From the NCBI RefSeq assembly GCF_000001735.4, contig NC_003075.7, positions 17,857,001-17,921,000 of the forward strand: a stretch of 64,000 bases of DNA. The letters run 5' to 3'. Under the pieces are notes generated by a model that saw only the letters and a list, made by a program, of their open reading frames with translations, was not told the DNA's origin and did no database searches. Of this stretch, positions 46,414 to 58,292 are shown in pieces. Positions within the stretch are counted from its first letter, which is position 1; every line of letters begins with the position of its first letter. The DNA comes from Arabidopsis thaliana. Lineage: Eukaryota; Streptophyta; Magnoliopsida; Brassicales; Brassicaceae. The position numbers were made by a program, and so were the translations under genes.

Positions 46414-47612
46414 CTTTTATATCTCTCTCTAGTTTTTTCCTTCATCAGGCTCTCTCTGTAAGCTGTTTTCAGCTTGTGCACCAATTTCTAGCACGAGCTT
46501 TTCCTTGAGTGATTGTGATATCAATAGAGTGTTTTCTTCCAGATATCATCGATTATTCACTATGCATTCGTTTATCATGGATTCTACACTTCCTTTTGAA
46601 AATTACCTAATTATGATAGAACCACCACCATGGCCCGATCAAGTGCATATCCATAGAGTGGTTCCTGTGTTTTCAGGTATTCAACTGCAATCAAAATGGG
46701 ATGTATATGTTGTTGGATAAGTCAGTGTCATTATTGGCTTGTGATTATTGCAGCAACCGACAAGCAAAAGAAGTGTCTGCTTAGCCTAACTGCAGAACAG
46801 AATATGCAGCAATGCAGTCTAGCTGCTTGTCGGAAGTATGGGTGGGTAAAAAGCCCCTAGTCATTCCACAAATATGGAGGCCCCTAGTCAAAGGTCACAT
46901 TTGATGACAAAGAGATGGTTGATCGTTCTCTGCCTATATAGTATGTACCTGTCATATAAAAATGAAACCCCCTCTGCTCTCTCTTTTGGATGAGATCAAC
47001 CGTATTTTAAACCGGCCAAACTTGAAAGTTTTTTTTTGCTTCAAATGCTCTTTCAAGTAGAGTCCCTTTTGTTATTCACGTTTTGTAGCTATTCTATTCT
47101 CTCTCCTTGGACTGGTGTTTTTGTTCTTCGGTTTTTCCGATCAAAGTTGAATCAAGAAGAAGTTCGCTGTTTCTTGTGGTTGCTTGTTGGGCTTCTGTGC
47201 CTTTTTGATTTTTTCTATTTTGGGCCTGTGTGCCATGTTTTCGGCATTTCTGCTTTGTTGGGCCTACGTGCCTTTTCGAGCCTTGTAGTTTTCTTTGTTT
47301 AAAGCACTCAATAATTGTTTGTTGACGGACCAAAAAACTCAAATAGGCCCGACTTAATTTATTATTTTAAGGGCCCAAAATTAAGGACTAGGCCTGCCTA
47401 CCAGTCCCAACTCGCAACATTGGTTATGGTAAACTAACAGCTTGCCGTTTTATGTTATAAAAACGGCAGGAGAGTGTAGGCTTAGATAGACAAACCCGTC
47501 ACCGAGTTCGGTTGGATCCAACAGCAAACCTTAAAGCGTACTCCGTCCGGTCGCGGAAGCCATTGATTCAGTTACAGTTACAAGTTTAGGGTTTTAAAGC
47601 CATATCTTGCGA
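46414..47612. promoter_or_regulatory. FRS9 upstream region with Site II cluster
   Basis: mTERF 3' UTR on the left. A short direct repeat GCCCCTAGTCA lies at 46853-46863 and 46880-46890. Site II words follow: TGGGCT 47188-47193 and TGGGCC 47221-47226 and 47259-47264, each followed by a GTGCC word, i.e. three degenerate copies of a unit of about 35 bp. More GGCCC words lie near 47347, 47371 and 47391. The open frame at 47036-47302 crosses these repeats and has no domain. Confidence 0.5.
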
Positions 47613-49439
47613 ATGGCTATAATCGCAGGTAATCATCTCTAAAATTCTCTCTGCAGTTTGTCTTTCCCGAATTGATAAGTCAGTCGCTTCTGCAACTGTG
47701 TTCCTTCTGATACCCAAAACTTTCCATTTGGGATAGTGGCAGAATTAGTGGAAGAAGTAAGCATGAGCAGGGTCGAGCATGTATTGAACTATCTGAAACG
47801 TAGGCAGCTCGAGAATCCTGGTTTCTTATATGCAATTGAGGACGATTGTGGGAATGTTTTCTGGGCGGATCCAACTTGCAGGTTGAATTACACCTACTTT
47901 GGTGATACCCTAGTCTTTGACACCACCTATAGGAGGGGTAAGAGGTATCAAGTGCCATTTGCTGCCTTCACCGGGTTCAACCATCATGGGCAGCCTGTTC
48001 TTTTTGGTTGTGCTCTCATACTCAACGAGTCTGAGTCCTCCTTTGCGTGGCTTTTCCAAACTTGGCTTCAAGCAATGTCTGCTCCCCCTCCTCCTTCTAT
48101 TACAGTTGAACCAGATCGCCTGATACAGGTTGCTGTTTCTCGAGTTTTCAGTCAAACCCGCCTTCGTTTCAGCCAGCCCCTCATCTTCGAGGAAACTGAG
48201 GAGAAACTTGCTCACGTCTTTCAGGCTCATCCTACCTTTGAATCCGAATTTATAAATTGCGTTACTGAGACAGAAACGGCTGCCGAGTTTGAGGCATCTT
48301 GGGACTCTATCGTCAGGAGATATTATATGGAGGATAACGACTGGCTCCAGTCCATTTATAATGCTAGACAACAGTGGGTCCGTGTTTTCATCCGAGACAC
48401 CTTTTATGGAGAGCTGTCTACAAATGAAGGAAGCAGCATTTTGAACTCATTCTTCCAAGGGTTTGTGGATGCATCAACTACAATGCAAATGCTCATAAAA
48501 CAGTATGAGAAAGCAATTGATAGTTGGCGTGAGAAAGAACTGAAAGCAGATTACGAAGCAACTAACTCTACTCCAGTTATGAAGACGCCCTCTCCCATGG
48601 AAAAGCAAGCTGCTAGCCTCTATACAAGGGCAGCATTCATCAAGTTTCAGGAGGAGTTTGTTGAGACCCTTGCAATTCCTGCAAATATAATTAGTGATTC
48701 AGGAACTCACACTACTTATCGTGTCGCTAAGTTCGGAGAAGTTCACAAAGGTCATACTGTCAGTTTTGACTCTCTTGAGGTGAAAGCTAATTGCAGCTGT
48801 CAAATGTTTGAGTATTCAGGGATTATATGTAGACACATATTGGCGGTGTTCAGTGCCAAAAATGTTCTTGCTCTTCCATCTCGGTATCTACTGAGGCGAT
48901 GGACCAAAGAAGCAAAGATTAGAGGCACTGAGGAACAACCTGAGTTTTCAAATGGCTGTCAAGAATCTTTAAATCTCTGCTTCAACAGTCTACGCCAAGA
49001 AGCAACCAAGTATGTCGAGGAAGGTGCCAAATCTATTCAGATCTATAAAGTTGCAATGGATGCTTTGGATGAAGCTGCCAAGAAGGTTGCTGCTGCAAGT
49101 AACAGAACACCTGGAACTAGGCTTCCCAATGGGGAAGCTTACCCGTCCGAGGAAGCTCGAGAAACAGCAAATGCAACGAATCATCCAGGGGTAAGCGAAT
49201 ACTGGTATTTGATAATTCTTTAACATTGATGTCCTCTGTTCCTTGGGAATAAGTACTTACTTCAATGCCAGGGTGAAAAAGAGAGGACGATACTTGAACT
49301 GACAGCTGAGTTGGAGAGGACAGGCCAGCGATGTGAAGTTTATCGAGCAAACCTGCTGTCTATTTTGAGAGATATGGAAGAACAGAAGTTTCAGCTATCC
49401 CTCAAGGTACAAAATGCTAGACTAAGCTTGAAAGAGTGA
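47613..49439 (+). CDS. FRS9: FAR1-related sequence protein lacking the FAR1 domain
   Basis: Exons 47613-47628, 47737-49190 and 49272-49439 give 545 residues. The first coding exon has only 16 nt (MAIIA + G). FRS proteins derive from Mutator-like transposases. This one starts just before the MULE transposase core (VFDTTYRRGKRYQVPFAAFTG, FNHHGQPVLFGCALI) and has no N-terminal FAR1 zinc/DNA-binding domain. A SWIM zinc finger is intact (ANCSCQMFEYSGIICRHI), as is a C-terminal coiled coil (ELTAELERTGQRCEVYRANL). The core is eroded: FRS5's TDHD and HRFCKWHI blocks read VEPD and LRFSQPLI here. Nuclear; the role is unknown, perhaps as a dominant partner of longer FRS/FHY3-type factors. Tail-to-tail with FRS5. 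Confidence 0.94.
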
Positions 49440-49701
49440 GTGCAATCTGCTGGATACATAACATCACAATTCAACTCACGTACTGTGGTTGGTAACTTGG
49501 TATGCAAACATTTATGGGAATCAACTTCATGCTCTTACTCAGTAAGGAAATGATTGGGAGTACAATCTATTACAAAGGCTACCTACTGTAAGAACAGGGA
49601 AATCCTGAAAATTGGGTCCCTCTTTCAAAAACCCTATAAGAGATATAGTACATGAGCAATATGTTATAGATGAGAATAGCAGTCGGAATTTGTTGCTTGT
49701 T

Positions 49702-52404
49702 TCACAGATTATCCTTCAAGCTAATTTTGATGTTCTGCACTTTGATGGACACTTGTAACTTTTGGTCTTCCATTTCTTTCAAAACTGAAAGTAGGTTAGT
49801 CCTGTAAGCTTCGCATTTCCTGTTTGCTAATTCCAGCTCGTTTCTGAGCTGATTAATCTTCTTGTCCATTTCGTCCTGCGAAAGTAGAGGAAATACGGTC
49901 ATGCAATTAGTCAGCAGTAAAAGCACATAGCAAAATTGAGGACCTTGCAGATTGTACGGAACAAAGGCTCACAATGGCAAAATGAAGACCATACTCTTAA
50001 CATGCATATGTGAATCACGAGCTCATTAGTCAAACGTTAACAGAGCAATCAGCATTATGGTACCGTCAAGGAGACAAAGCAATGATTGTATTGTATGGGG
50101 CAAACCCGCACAAACGATACTTCAAACGTATATAACTATTTTTTAGAGCAACAAATTTGATTGCTATTATATCAAAAAGAAAACAAGTATCGAAAAGAAA
50201 ATGATCCTCACCTCGGGCTCAGGTTGCGCCAGCACTTCTTGCTGATGTTTTCCACCAGTTACAGAACTCGCTTTAAAATGCCTGTTCGCCATAGTTCTTC
50301 TAACTTCCTTATTCATTGCCAGGGACACAGTCTTGGCAGCTTCTTGCAGAGCAACAACTGCGACATCACAAGTATACAGAGATTTTCCAGCTTCTTGCAC
50401 AAAATTAGAAGCTTTGTGACGTAAGGTGTTGTATCGGACGGTATGAGACTCCAGGTAATTAGCATACGCATGCAAATTATAATCATCAAATATAACACTG
50501 CTTTTGGCATTTCTGGTCCATCTTTTTAGGATGTAGTAAGGTGGAAGTGTAAGGAGATTGGTGACCCGGAAGACTGCCAATATATGTCTGCAAATGATGC
50601 CAGAGAACTCAAACATCTGGCAACTGCAATTTGCTCTCATCTCCAAAACGTTGAACTTAACGAAATGAGCCTTGTGAGCCTCTCCATATTTCGCAACCTG
50701 GTAGGTAACAAGATCCCCATCATCGTCAGCTTTGGATGCCATGAAAGTCAGGGTTCCAACTAGTTCTTCCTGAAATCTCATAAACAACTTCCTTGTGTAA
50801 AGTTCAGACGCCTGCTTCTCCATTGGAGATGGAGTCTTCAGAACAGGAGGTGAGTTCATTGTGTCATAATCTGCTTTAACTTCTTTCTCGAGACGACTCT
50901 CCAAAGCTTTTTCATACAGCTTAAAGAACTGGCTTAGATTGGTTGAAGCGTTTATATAACCATCAAAATATGAATTGATACTATCACTACGATGAGTTAA
51001 GGACATGTCGGCAAAAAAGGTATCACGGAGATATACTGGGACCCACTGCCGGCGATCGGAGTATATTGCTTGTAGCCACTCATGATCTCTTAGCTCATAC
51101 TTGTCAAGAAGTGAAAACCAGCATCTCTCAAAATCCTCAACCGACTCTGTCAGATTGACACATTTGTGGAAATCTGACTCAAACGAAGGATGCTTGAGGA
51201 AGACATGCGACAGCTTCTCCTGACATTTCTTTAAAATATGCCATTTGCAAAAGCGATGGCGGGCACCAGGAAAAACGTGCATGATGGCTGCACGTATAAC
51301 AGCATCATGATCGGTGGTGATTGAGACAGGAGGGTGGGCGGACATTGCGGCTAGCCACGTATTGAAAAGCCATACAAATGAAGCCTCAGTTTCATTGATG
51401 ATAAAGGCACAGCCGAAAAGAATGGGTTGGCCATGGTGATTTACACCAGTGAAGGGTGCGAAAGGCAAACGGTACCTGTTGGACCTGTAGGTTGTATCAA
51501 ATGTAACGGTGTCTCCAAAGTGAGTGAAATCCATTATAGCTTTAGGATCAGCCCAGAAGACATTACCAACAGACTGATCTTCGCTTCCCTGAACAGAATA
51601 AAAGAAGTTTGGGTTGTCAGCATTCATCTGCCTCAAGTAGTCAAGAAGAAGCTGAATCTCTCCTTCTATGCTCTTCTGGCGGTTGTTCCTCATATAATTC
51701 CTACAGTCCACTTCGGTGAAACCAACCTTGCTGATGCCACCATACTCTTTGATGAGGGCGGACATGATTCTGCGGGGACCCATTCCTGCAGCTTGAAGTG
51801 TGTCAATCAAAGTCTTGGCAGGGCCAGAGATTTGCCTGTGGGAACGCAGACAGTGAACTTGGTCGGGAGGAACAAGCTCATGGTTGTGGTCTTTGACAAA
51901 GCCAGAGACAAGCCATTTACCGGAATCCTGCATCTTAACAGAGAGGGAGGCTTTGCAACCGACTCGAGTGATGGTCCTGGGACGCTTGATCTCCCTGTCC
52001 TTGGTGCGCTTTTCATTCATATTTCTGAAACCTTCTTTGGCACAGACAAATTGCCTCTGGATGATAGCTCCATCACGGCGGGAGCGGCGGGAGGAACTGA
52101 CACGGGTACTAAAGCCAATGCGACGGGCATACGAGTTGTAGAATGCCTTGGCAGCTTCTTCGGACTCGAATTCAAGACCATCATAGGGCTCGAGATCCAG
52201 GAGATCACAAGCCTCCTCCTCCTGGTTGGGAAAGTAATTTCCAGAATTGCCAACAAGACCATTACCGCAAGGCATAATTGGGCTGTCGAGCATATCATCG
52301 TCGTCGAGAGCATGGTGCTCAATATCAATAGCGTCGTCATCAACATCTCCGCCACTACTAACTCCTACACCAATATCGAAGTCGAGCACTTCATTATCCA
52401 TCAT
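49702..52404 (-). CDS. FRS5: FAR1-related sequence transcription factor
   Basis: Exons 50212-52404 and 49702-49875 give 788 residues. An acidic N-terminus (1-45) is followed by a FAR1 DNA-binding domain (about 88-180; AFYNSYARRIGFS, FVCAKEGFR, VKDHNHEL). The MULE transposase-like core is about 295-395, with D303 (TFDTTYRS), D365/D367 (TTDHD) and C386/H389 (FCKWHI). A SWIM zinc finger is at 592-611 and a C-terminal coiled coil is encoded by exon 2. It is a domesticated Mutator transposase of the FHY3/FAR1 family, known as light-signalling transcription factors. The same exon split as FRS9 shows the pair shares an ancestor. Its target genes are unknown. Confidence 0.97.
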
Positions 52405-53095
52405 ATCCTCCTTGTCTTCAGGGATGAATTCTATCTATCTATTGTCCACAACAGGATGAAATAGCTAGCTACTGTAGATAGAACCACTTACAGTCGTGAT
52501 TTGATTTCAAGTCTGAGATTGAGATTGGGAGGCAGCGAAGACGAGGGAATGCGCGTTCGTGCGCGGGAGAAACCAGAAAAGAAGAGATAAGGGAACTTGT
52601 AATTGATTACGTTATAATAACCGAAGAATGAAAAGGAAGATGAGAGACGACGGAGGAGGGAGACTGGGAATAGAGTCGTCGGAGGGCACGGAGGAGGAAG
52701 ACAGACGGTGCTTCTAATTCTCTTTTTTTAATTTAAGCAAGGCCCATTCCTTCTTCATTTATTTTATAAGGCCCATTCCTTCTTCATTTATAATTTTATA
52801 AGGCCCACTCCCTCTTCATTTACTTTATAAGGCCCATCCTCTTTTACGCTTACCGTATGGTTCACTATCAGTTGCGAGTGGAGGAGAGGAAAAATTGACT
52901 TTTAAAGACGAAATGATTGATACAAAGGCTGATTTATACAGTCATGACATCTCAATCCAGATATACATGTAGTTATCTGAAAATTTACTACCAGGAACAA
53001 AAACAAAAACAAAAAGAAACAAAGATAGTATACGTATTAATTTCTTGTGATTAGTCTACAAAACTCTCAAGTCGCCTATATGAATGCTTTTTTAA
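52405..53095. other. FRS5 upstream region
   Basis: 5' UTR and promoter of FRS5 (-), including the tandem Site II array described separately, then the 3' UTR of CSLD4 (-). No gene seen. Confidence 0.6.
52739..52846. repeat. Four tandem copies of an AGGCCCA-containing unit
   Basis: AGGCCCA starts at 52740, 52769, 52801 and 52830 (spacing 29, 32 and 29 bp), each followed by a CTTCATTTA-type block and TTTATA. Copies 1 to 3 are nearly identical and copy 4 is truncated. On the FRS5 sense strand each carries TGGGCCT, a Site II element. Confidence 0.9.
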
Positions 53096-56000
53096 TTACG
53101 GGAATTGAAAACCACCGCCTCCAACACCCTCTGCAGCAGCTGCAGGTCCGGTGTTTGGGTTTATGGCCGTCCACAGTAGAGAGATGGTGATGGCAATGAG
53201 ACCTGCCCACACAAAAACTATGGTTGGAGTTTTGCCTCTTCGTCCCATCAATCCTTTTGCAAATGGATACAAATGCGCCAACACCCAGAAGCTGAAAAAT
53301 GCTCCTCCGATTAGCTTGCTCCATTGTGGCACCGCTTGGTATATTGTCCTGATGAACGCCACCACAATCGCTATTATGTTCACCATTGCTATCACTATAG
53401 GCGGTATCATCAGCGACGACCATTTCACTATGTACAAATCCGCGTATATGTCTTCATTGTCATCTCCCCCTGACTTGGTCGTCAAGGTAAAGGAGATCTC
53501 GATCCCTGCAATCACTTTGAGGACTCCTTGGACCACTGCGTAAAGGTGAGAGCTTGTTCCTGAGATGAGCCACCACTGTTCGTTTCTCCACCATTCTTCC
53601 AGCCCAATGCCAGACCACTTGACCTCCAAAACCGCCAATCCAATCAAACAAATGGTGATCATAAGAAGGTAGACCAAGAAGGAGATACTGAGCGTCCGCA
53701 CGATGAACTGTCCAGAGAAAAGAGAGAATGCCGGAAGAAAACAATAGAGGATGAGAAACAGAGACGTGAAAGGGTATATCCCAACATTGAGGTATGCGAG
53801 ACGTTGGAGGAACTTGAGACGTTTGGAGGCGAGAATGGCGTTGTTTCTAGAGAAGAAGATCTCAACAGACCCAGTGGCCCACCGCAACACCTGGTGAAGA
53901 CGATCCGTGAGATTAATGGGTGCAGAGCCTCGAAAAGAATCTCGCTTAGTTATGCAGTAAACCGAGCGCCACCCACGATTATGCATGCGGTATCCTGTGA
54001 CCACGTCCTCTGTCACCGACCCATAAATCCATCCAACTCTATCTCCCCACTCCGTTTTATCCTCATACCAACAAGAGATTACAGAAACAGACTCTGCGAC
54101 AGTGGTAGCATCAAGTGGGTCACGAGGGACTCTAAGGGCTCCGGGAGGACGACCGTACTTGACAGCCGGGTGGTCTGCCAATGGACGACCTTGGAACTCT
54201 GCAATTGGAATTGACTCAGCTAGGAGTGTGGAGTTCCCAAAGCGCTTGGGGAGTTGTGTGACATCAAGGTCCGGGTCAAAGTCACTGGTGGTTAGAGCCT
54301 CTGTTTCTGATTCCTTCTTCTCAAGAAGCTTGTCAGGGTTGGGTGGATCAAAACCATAGAGAGCAAAGCGCCTAAACATAGTACCTGTTCCAACATAAAC
54401 TGGTCCCTGGAAAAGAAAAACAGAGAATCATTTATTTTTTGGTAAAGGATCTTTATATATATATCTGTCTATAGTTGGTTTGCATTGCATCAAAAATAAG
54501 TATATATACAGTACCTGGACACCGTCGAGAGCACGCATATTACCGTCAAAAAATACAGTGTTATTGTTAGCATATCTATCAGAAGGATCGATGCCTTCGA
54601 ATCTTTGCGGAAACTGAATGTAGCAAATGTCTTCACCACCTCTGTCCATCATAAAACACATCCCTTCTCGTACGGCCTTACAGTTATAGATGTAATGATC
54701 ACAATCAAGATTAAGGATAAAAGGTCCATTTGAGAGGATAGCAGAGGCACGAACAAGTGCATTCATGGCTCCAGCTTTCTTGTTGTGATCATATCCAGGC
54801 CGCTTCTCACGTGACACATACACAAACATGGGTAAACGAGTGTCCGTGTCTGAAAAATCAATGACTTTATCGTCGCTATTTCCAATTAATGGATCGCTGC
54901 TAGGTGGTTTCAACATCACCTGGAGAATCCCAGCATGATCACCTTTGGAATGCTCTCGAGTAGAGGCTGCCCAAGTTCCTGGCCAGTGGGTGCCATCTGC
55001 CATCCACGTGGCTTTGGGGACTTTCACAGGCTCTGTTGGATCACCTCCGCTCTCCCTCATCTGTTTTAGAGCTTTCATTTCCTCCCTTGCATTAAATGCA
55101 TCTGACCTCCTCCGTATTGAGTCAGGGAGGCCGTTGATGCGAACCTTGAATTCATCATACTCCCTCTTAATCTTTCTTCTGTCCTTGACAAAATCAATTC
55201 TGCTCTTATTCTTTGTTGGATCTATCTTCAAACTGAAATACGAGTCTGGATTTCGAGGCTCAATGTTATGTTTGCGACAAAAAGGTACCCAGAGATCCGC
55301 AAAGCTAGCAGCTTCTGCCATAGCTTCAAAGGATAGAAGAGCTCCTCCATCATCAGAAAGATAGCATGACACCTTCTCCACCGGATAATCAACGGCCAAT
55401 ATGGACAGAATCGTGTTGGCGGTGACAAGGGGCGGCTCTTTCTCTGGATCTGCCGTTGACACAAAAAGGTCAATACCTGGGAGATCCGACCTCCCTGTTG
55501 GGTTGGAGGGAGAAGGCATGTCAAATTTGTCACGAAGAACTTCCAGGTCAGTGGACCGGTTTATTGGACACAACTTAGGGATCTGGTCTAGAATCCATGA
55601 AAATCCAAACCAAAGCTCGCATATTATAGACATGAGCCATAACCATATTGCGTCTTCGTTAGGATTTCGGATCCTCCAAGTTAGAAAAAAACATAGCACG
55701 ACAAAACGAATGACGATTAGTAATCTGTAAGGACTAATGATGGCGGCTGGAATAGGGATTCGTCGGCTCAGTGGCCGCCATGGCTTGTCAGCTGTTTCCA
55801 CCATGCCGCCTCTCATCCCTTCATCCATATCATCGCCATACATTTCGTCTTGAGGCCAATACGCATTACCGTACCCATATGTGCCTTGCGTCTCGAATAG
55901 CCATCTGTTGTGATCAAATTCACCGTTTTGGTTCCTCTTCATCATAGACATGTTGTTGTTGTTCCCACGTTGATCTTTCCCTGGAGCTGGTAAGGGGAGA

Positions 56001-56641
56001 GCACCACTAGAATAGTCAGGCGTATCGTCATCTAGGTCCCCGATTTTGTATTGTTCCTTGCATCCTGGACAAAGGCCTGTCTCTTTCTGGGCGTCCATGA
56101 AGCAATCCCTACAGATCTTAAACCTACAAAGACAATCATCACCACGTTTGTTGGTTAGTTAGAATTAAACCTCATTTTCTTGTGCAACAAGTAAAAGATA
56201 TCAATTAGTGTTTATTAATATATACCGGCATTCACATGGCATCACGTCCTTTCCTCTCTCGTCTTTCATGACATTTCCGTCGCAAGCAGGCATGGCACAC
56301 GAAGAGCCTTTAGCGCCAGCCATCTGAGGGTGTGTGACATCTGAATCGATCACTTTGTCCATAAGATGTGCACGTGTTACACTGTTGAAACCACCAGTAA
56401 ATAAAGAATTTGACACGTATTGCTCTTCGGCTTTGGTGGCCATGGGCTGATTGTCCGGCGTCGGAGGTATGTGCACCGTATAGTTAGAATAATCCCCGGA
56501 GAGCTCGCCTGATAATTCTATATTATCTCGAGATAAACTCACATATCTTCCGCTAGATGTTCGTCTTGCAAATTTGACGGTTTGGCCGCTACCGGAATTG
56601 TTACGGACCTTTTTAGAAGTTTGAGGAGGCGTGGACGCCAT
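53096..56641 (-). CDS. CSLD4: Cellulose synthase-like protein D4
   Basis: Exons (minus order) 56226-56641, 54515-56123 and 53096-54406 give exactly 1111 residues. An N-terminal cytosolic region carries a zinc-binding RING-like motif ([24 protein letters not shown]). Two membrane segments follow ([32 protein letters not shown]), then the GT2 catalytic domain with the D, D, D, QxxRW set ([27 protein letters not shown]), and about six further membrane segments. The C-terminus is Gly/Ala-rich ([15 protein letters not shown]). CSLD enzymes make cellulose-like beta-1,4-glucan in tip-growing cells; CSLD4 is known to act with CSLD1 in pollen tubes. ATG 56641 is used; an upstream TTG in frame is not. 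Confidence 0.97.
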
Positions 56642-58292
56642 TGTGAAGCCAAACAAAGGAGCTTGGTTTCTGCAATGTGATCATGCAGTATAAAGATGAA
56701 ACGTGACTTTTTTACCTTCTTGTTGATTTTGGCAAAACAGAGAGAAAGATAAGGAGGAGAGAATTATCAGGACACAAAACTGTTTATGCCATGGATTCCT
56801 ATTTTTGGGCTTCTATGTATCATGCACTAACCTATTTTAGGAAGCTCGAGGGTTTTGTTGTTTATTCTATTTTGGGATTTTAACATATTCTTTCTTTTAA
56901 CTCAAATGATTTATTCTGGAACCCCATTCTTCGCTCATACAAGCCGATGGAAAATTTCCTACTTTTTTAGTTAACGCACAGTCCATATTTTTTTTATTAT
57001 TCAACTACTAACTATAGAAATGATCCTTATCGTTTGATTTTTTTTTTTTTTTTTTTTGGCAACTATTCTCGTTACTAATTTAAAATGTGGATTACTGCAT
57101 AATTTCATATTGAATAAGATTAGATATCCTTAATTCGTCTTAACACTACGCTTGTTTTCAATTTTCAACTTGTTTGCTTGTTTTTTCCAAATTTAGATAA
57201 TTGGACTTAGCTTCAAAACCGATGATCTTAATGTGAATTAATCATCTACCATTACTTAATAAGGAATTGTGTTAATTAGTATTGTACTATACTTTTACTT
57301 TGGAATTTGAAGAACTTAACCCAATTAGACTAATTTCAAATACAATATAAAGGAGCTAACGGTTAAATGGCAGATTTCTAATACTAATAGTTTTGGAAAT
57401 TGATATGTAAGAGCTATATTATAAACTAAGAATGATGCATGATTTACTGATAGCTAAATGGATGGACTTAGTTTTTGTATAAACACATACAAACATTGTT
57501 TAGCTACACAATATTCTACTAGCGTATTACTAATTGACAGTACAATAGTGAAATTGAAGAAGCATCAAAAATATACTTGCAATACATAGAAGGTTCAGTG
57601 TAACAAAGGGGTTATATTTGGGGACTAGCTAGAGAGACGGTGATAAAATTGTTGGACGTCTGTTTCAGAGTACACGGGAATATCCCAACGTCCACAAACG
57701 CAAATATGTTAAGATCTAGCTAGGCTTATGCATGTAAAACTGGCGGTAGAAAATCACGATAACATATCTCGTAGGCTTGACCAGATCAAGAAGCACCATC
57801 CAAAACTCGTCTGATGATCCCATGCTGTCTAGTGAGGTTGAACAGACAATATTGGGAAGTATACATAAGAGAAGCTGACTCGTGAGGTTGAATAGATAAA
57901 GTGTAACGTACTAGTGTTTTTTTGTTGTTGTTGTAATAGTACTGTTGATGGATTTTGATAACGTTCGTTAAATTATGTTTATGGATTTACTAGTTGGAAA
58001 CGAGTTATTTTTATATGGAATCAAAGAACATCTTGTTAACGATGTTAAAAACCACTTAAATATTTTTTGTTAACTTTAAAACGGTGAATTTAAACGATAA
58101 CATTATGTTAAATTGAGATTTAAATGATTTTTTTTCCTATGGGCTATTAAATTATAATTAATCAAATACAAAACGCTGAAAGGTAAGAATTAAGAATGAA
58201 AGAAACGCAGCGTTTCGTTTCGACAAAGTCCCCGGGTTCTGGGTTGGCCTTTTATCATTTTGAATCGCCGTGAGAAGTCGAATATGCGTTAG
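56642..58292. other. Divergent intergenic region, CSLD4 and BIG1 promoters
   Basis: 1.65 kb, AT-rich, no gene supported. It contains a T20-type homopolymer near 57038-57057 and a short direct repeat (GTGAGGTTGAAYAGAYAA near 57832 and 57882). The BIG1 leader ends with a minimal uORF at 58284-58292. Confidence 0.6.
58284..58292 (+). other. Two-codon uORF abutting the BIG1 start
   Basis: ATG CGT TAG immediately precedes, without a spacer, the BIG1 ATG at 58293. If it lies in the mature leader, ribosomes could initiate here, stop after two codons and need to reinitiate, or leak past it. Confidence 0.6.

Noticed and set aside
46853-46890. Direct repeat GCCCCTAGTCA as a transposon footprint
   Set aside because: The two copies are only 27 bp apart and no element or inverted termini lie between or around them.
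47036-47302. 88-codon hydrophobic frame upstream of FRS9
   Set aside because: It reads across the T-rich Site II repeats; the hydrophobicity comes from T-rich codons. No homology recognised.
51427-52464. 345-codon open frame on the plus strand
   Set aside because: Antisense to the FRS5 first exon, without a recognisable domain; the sense strand matches the FRS family throughout.
56642-58292. Hidden gene in the 1.65-kb CSLD4/BIG1 gap
   Set aside because: No open frame of useful length, no splice-consistent coding blocks and no RNA-gene motif were seen.
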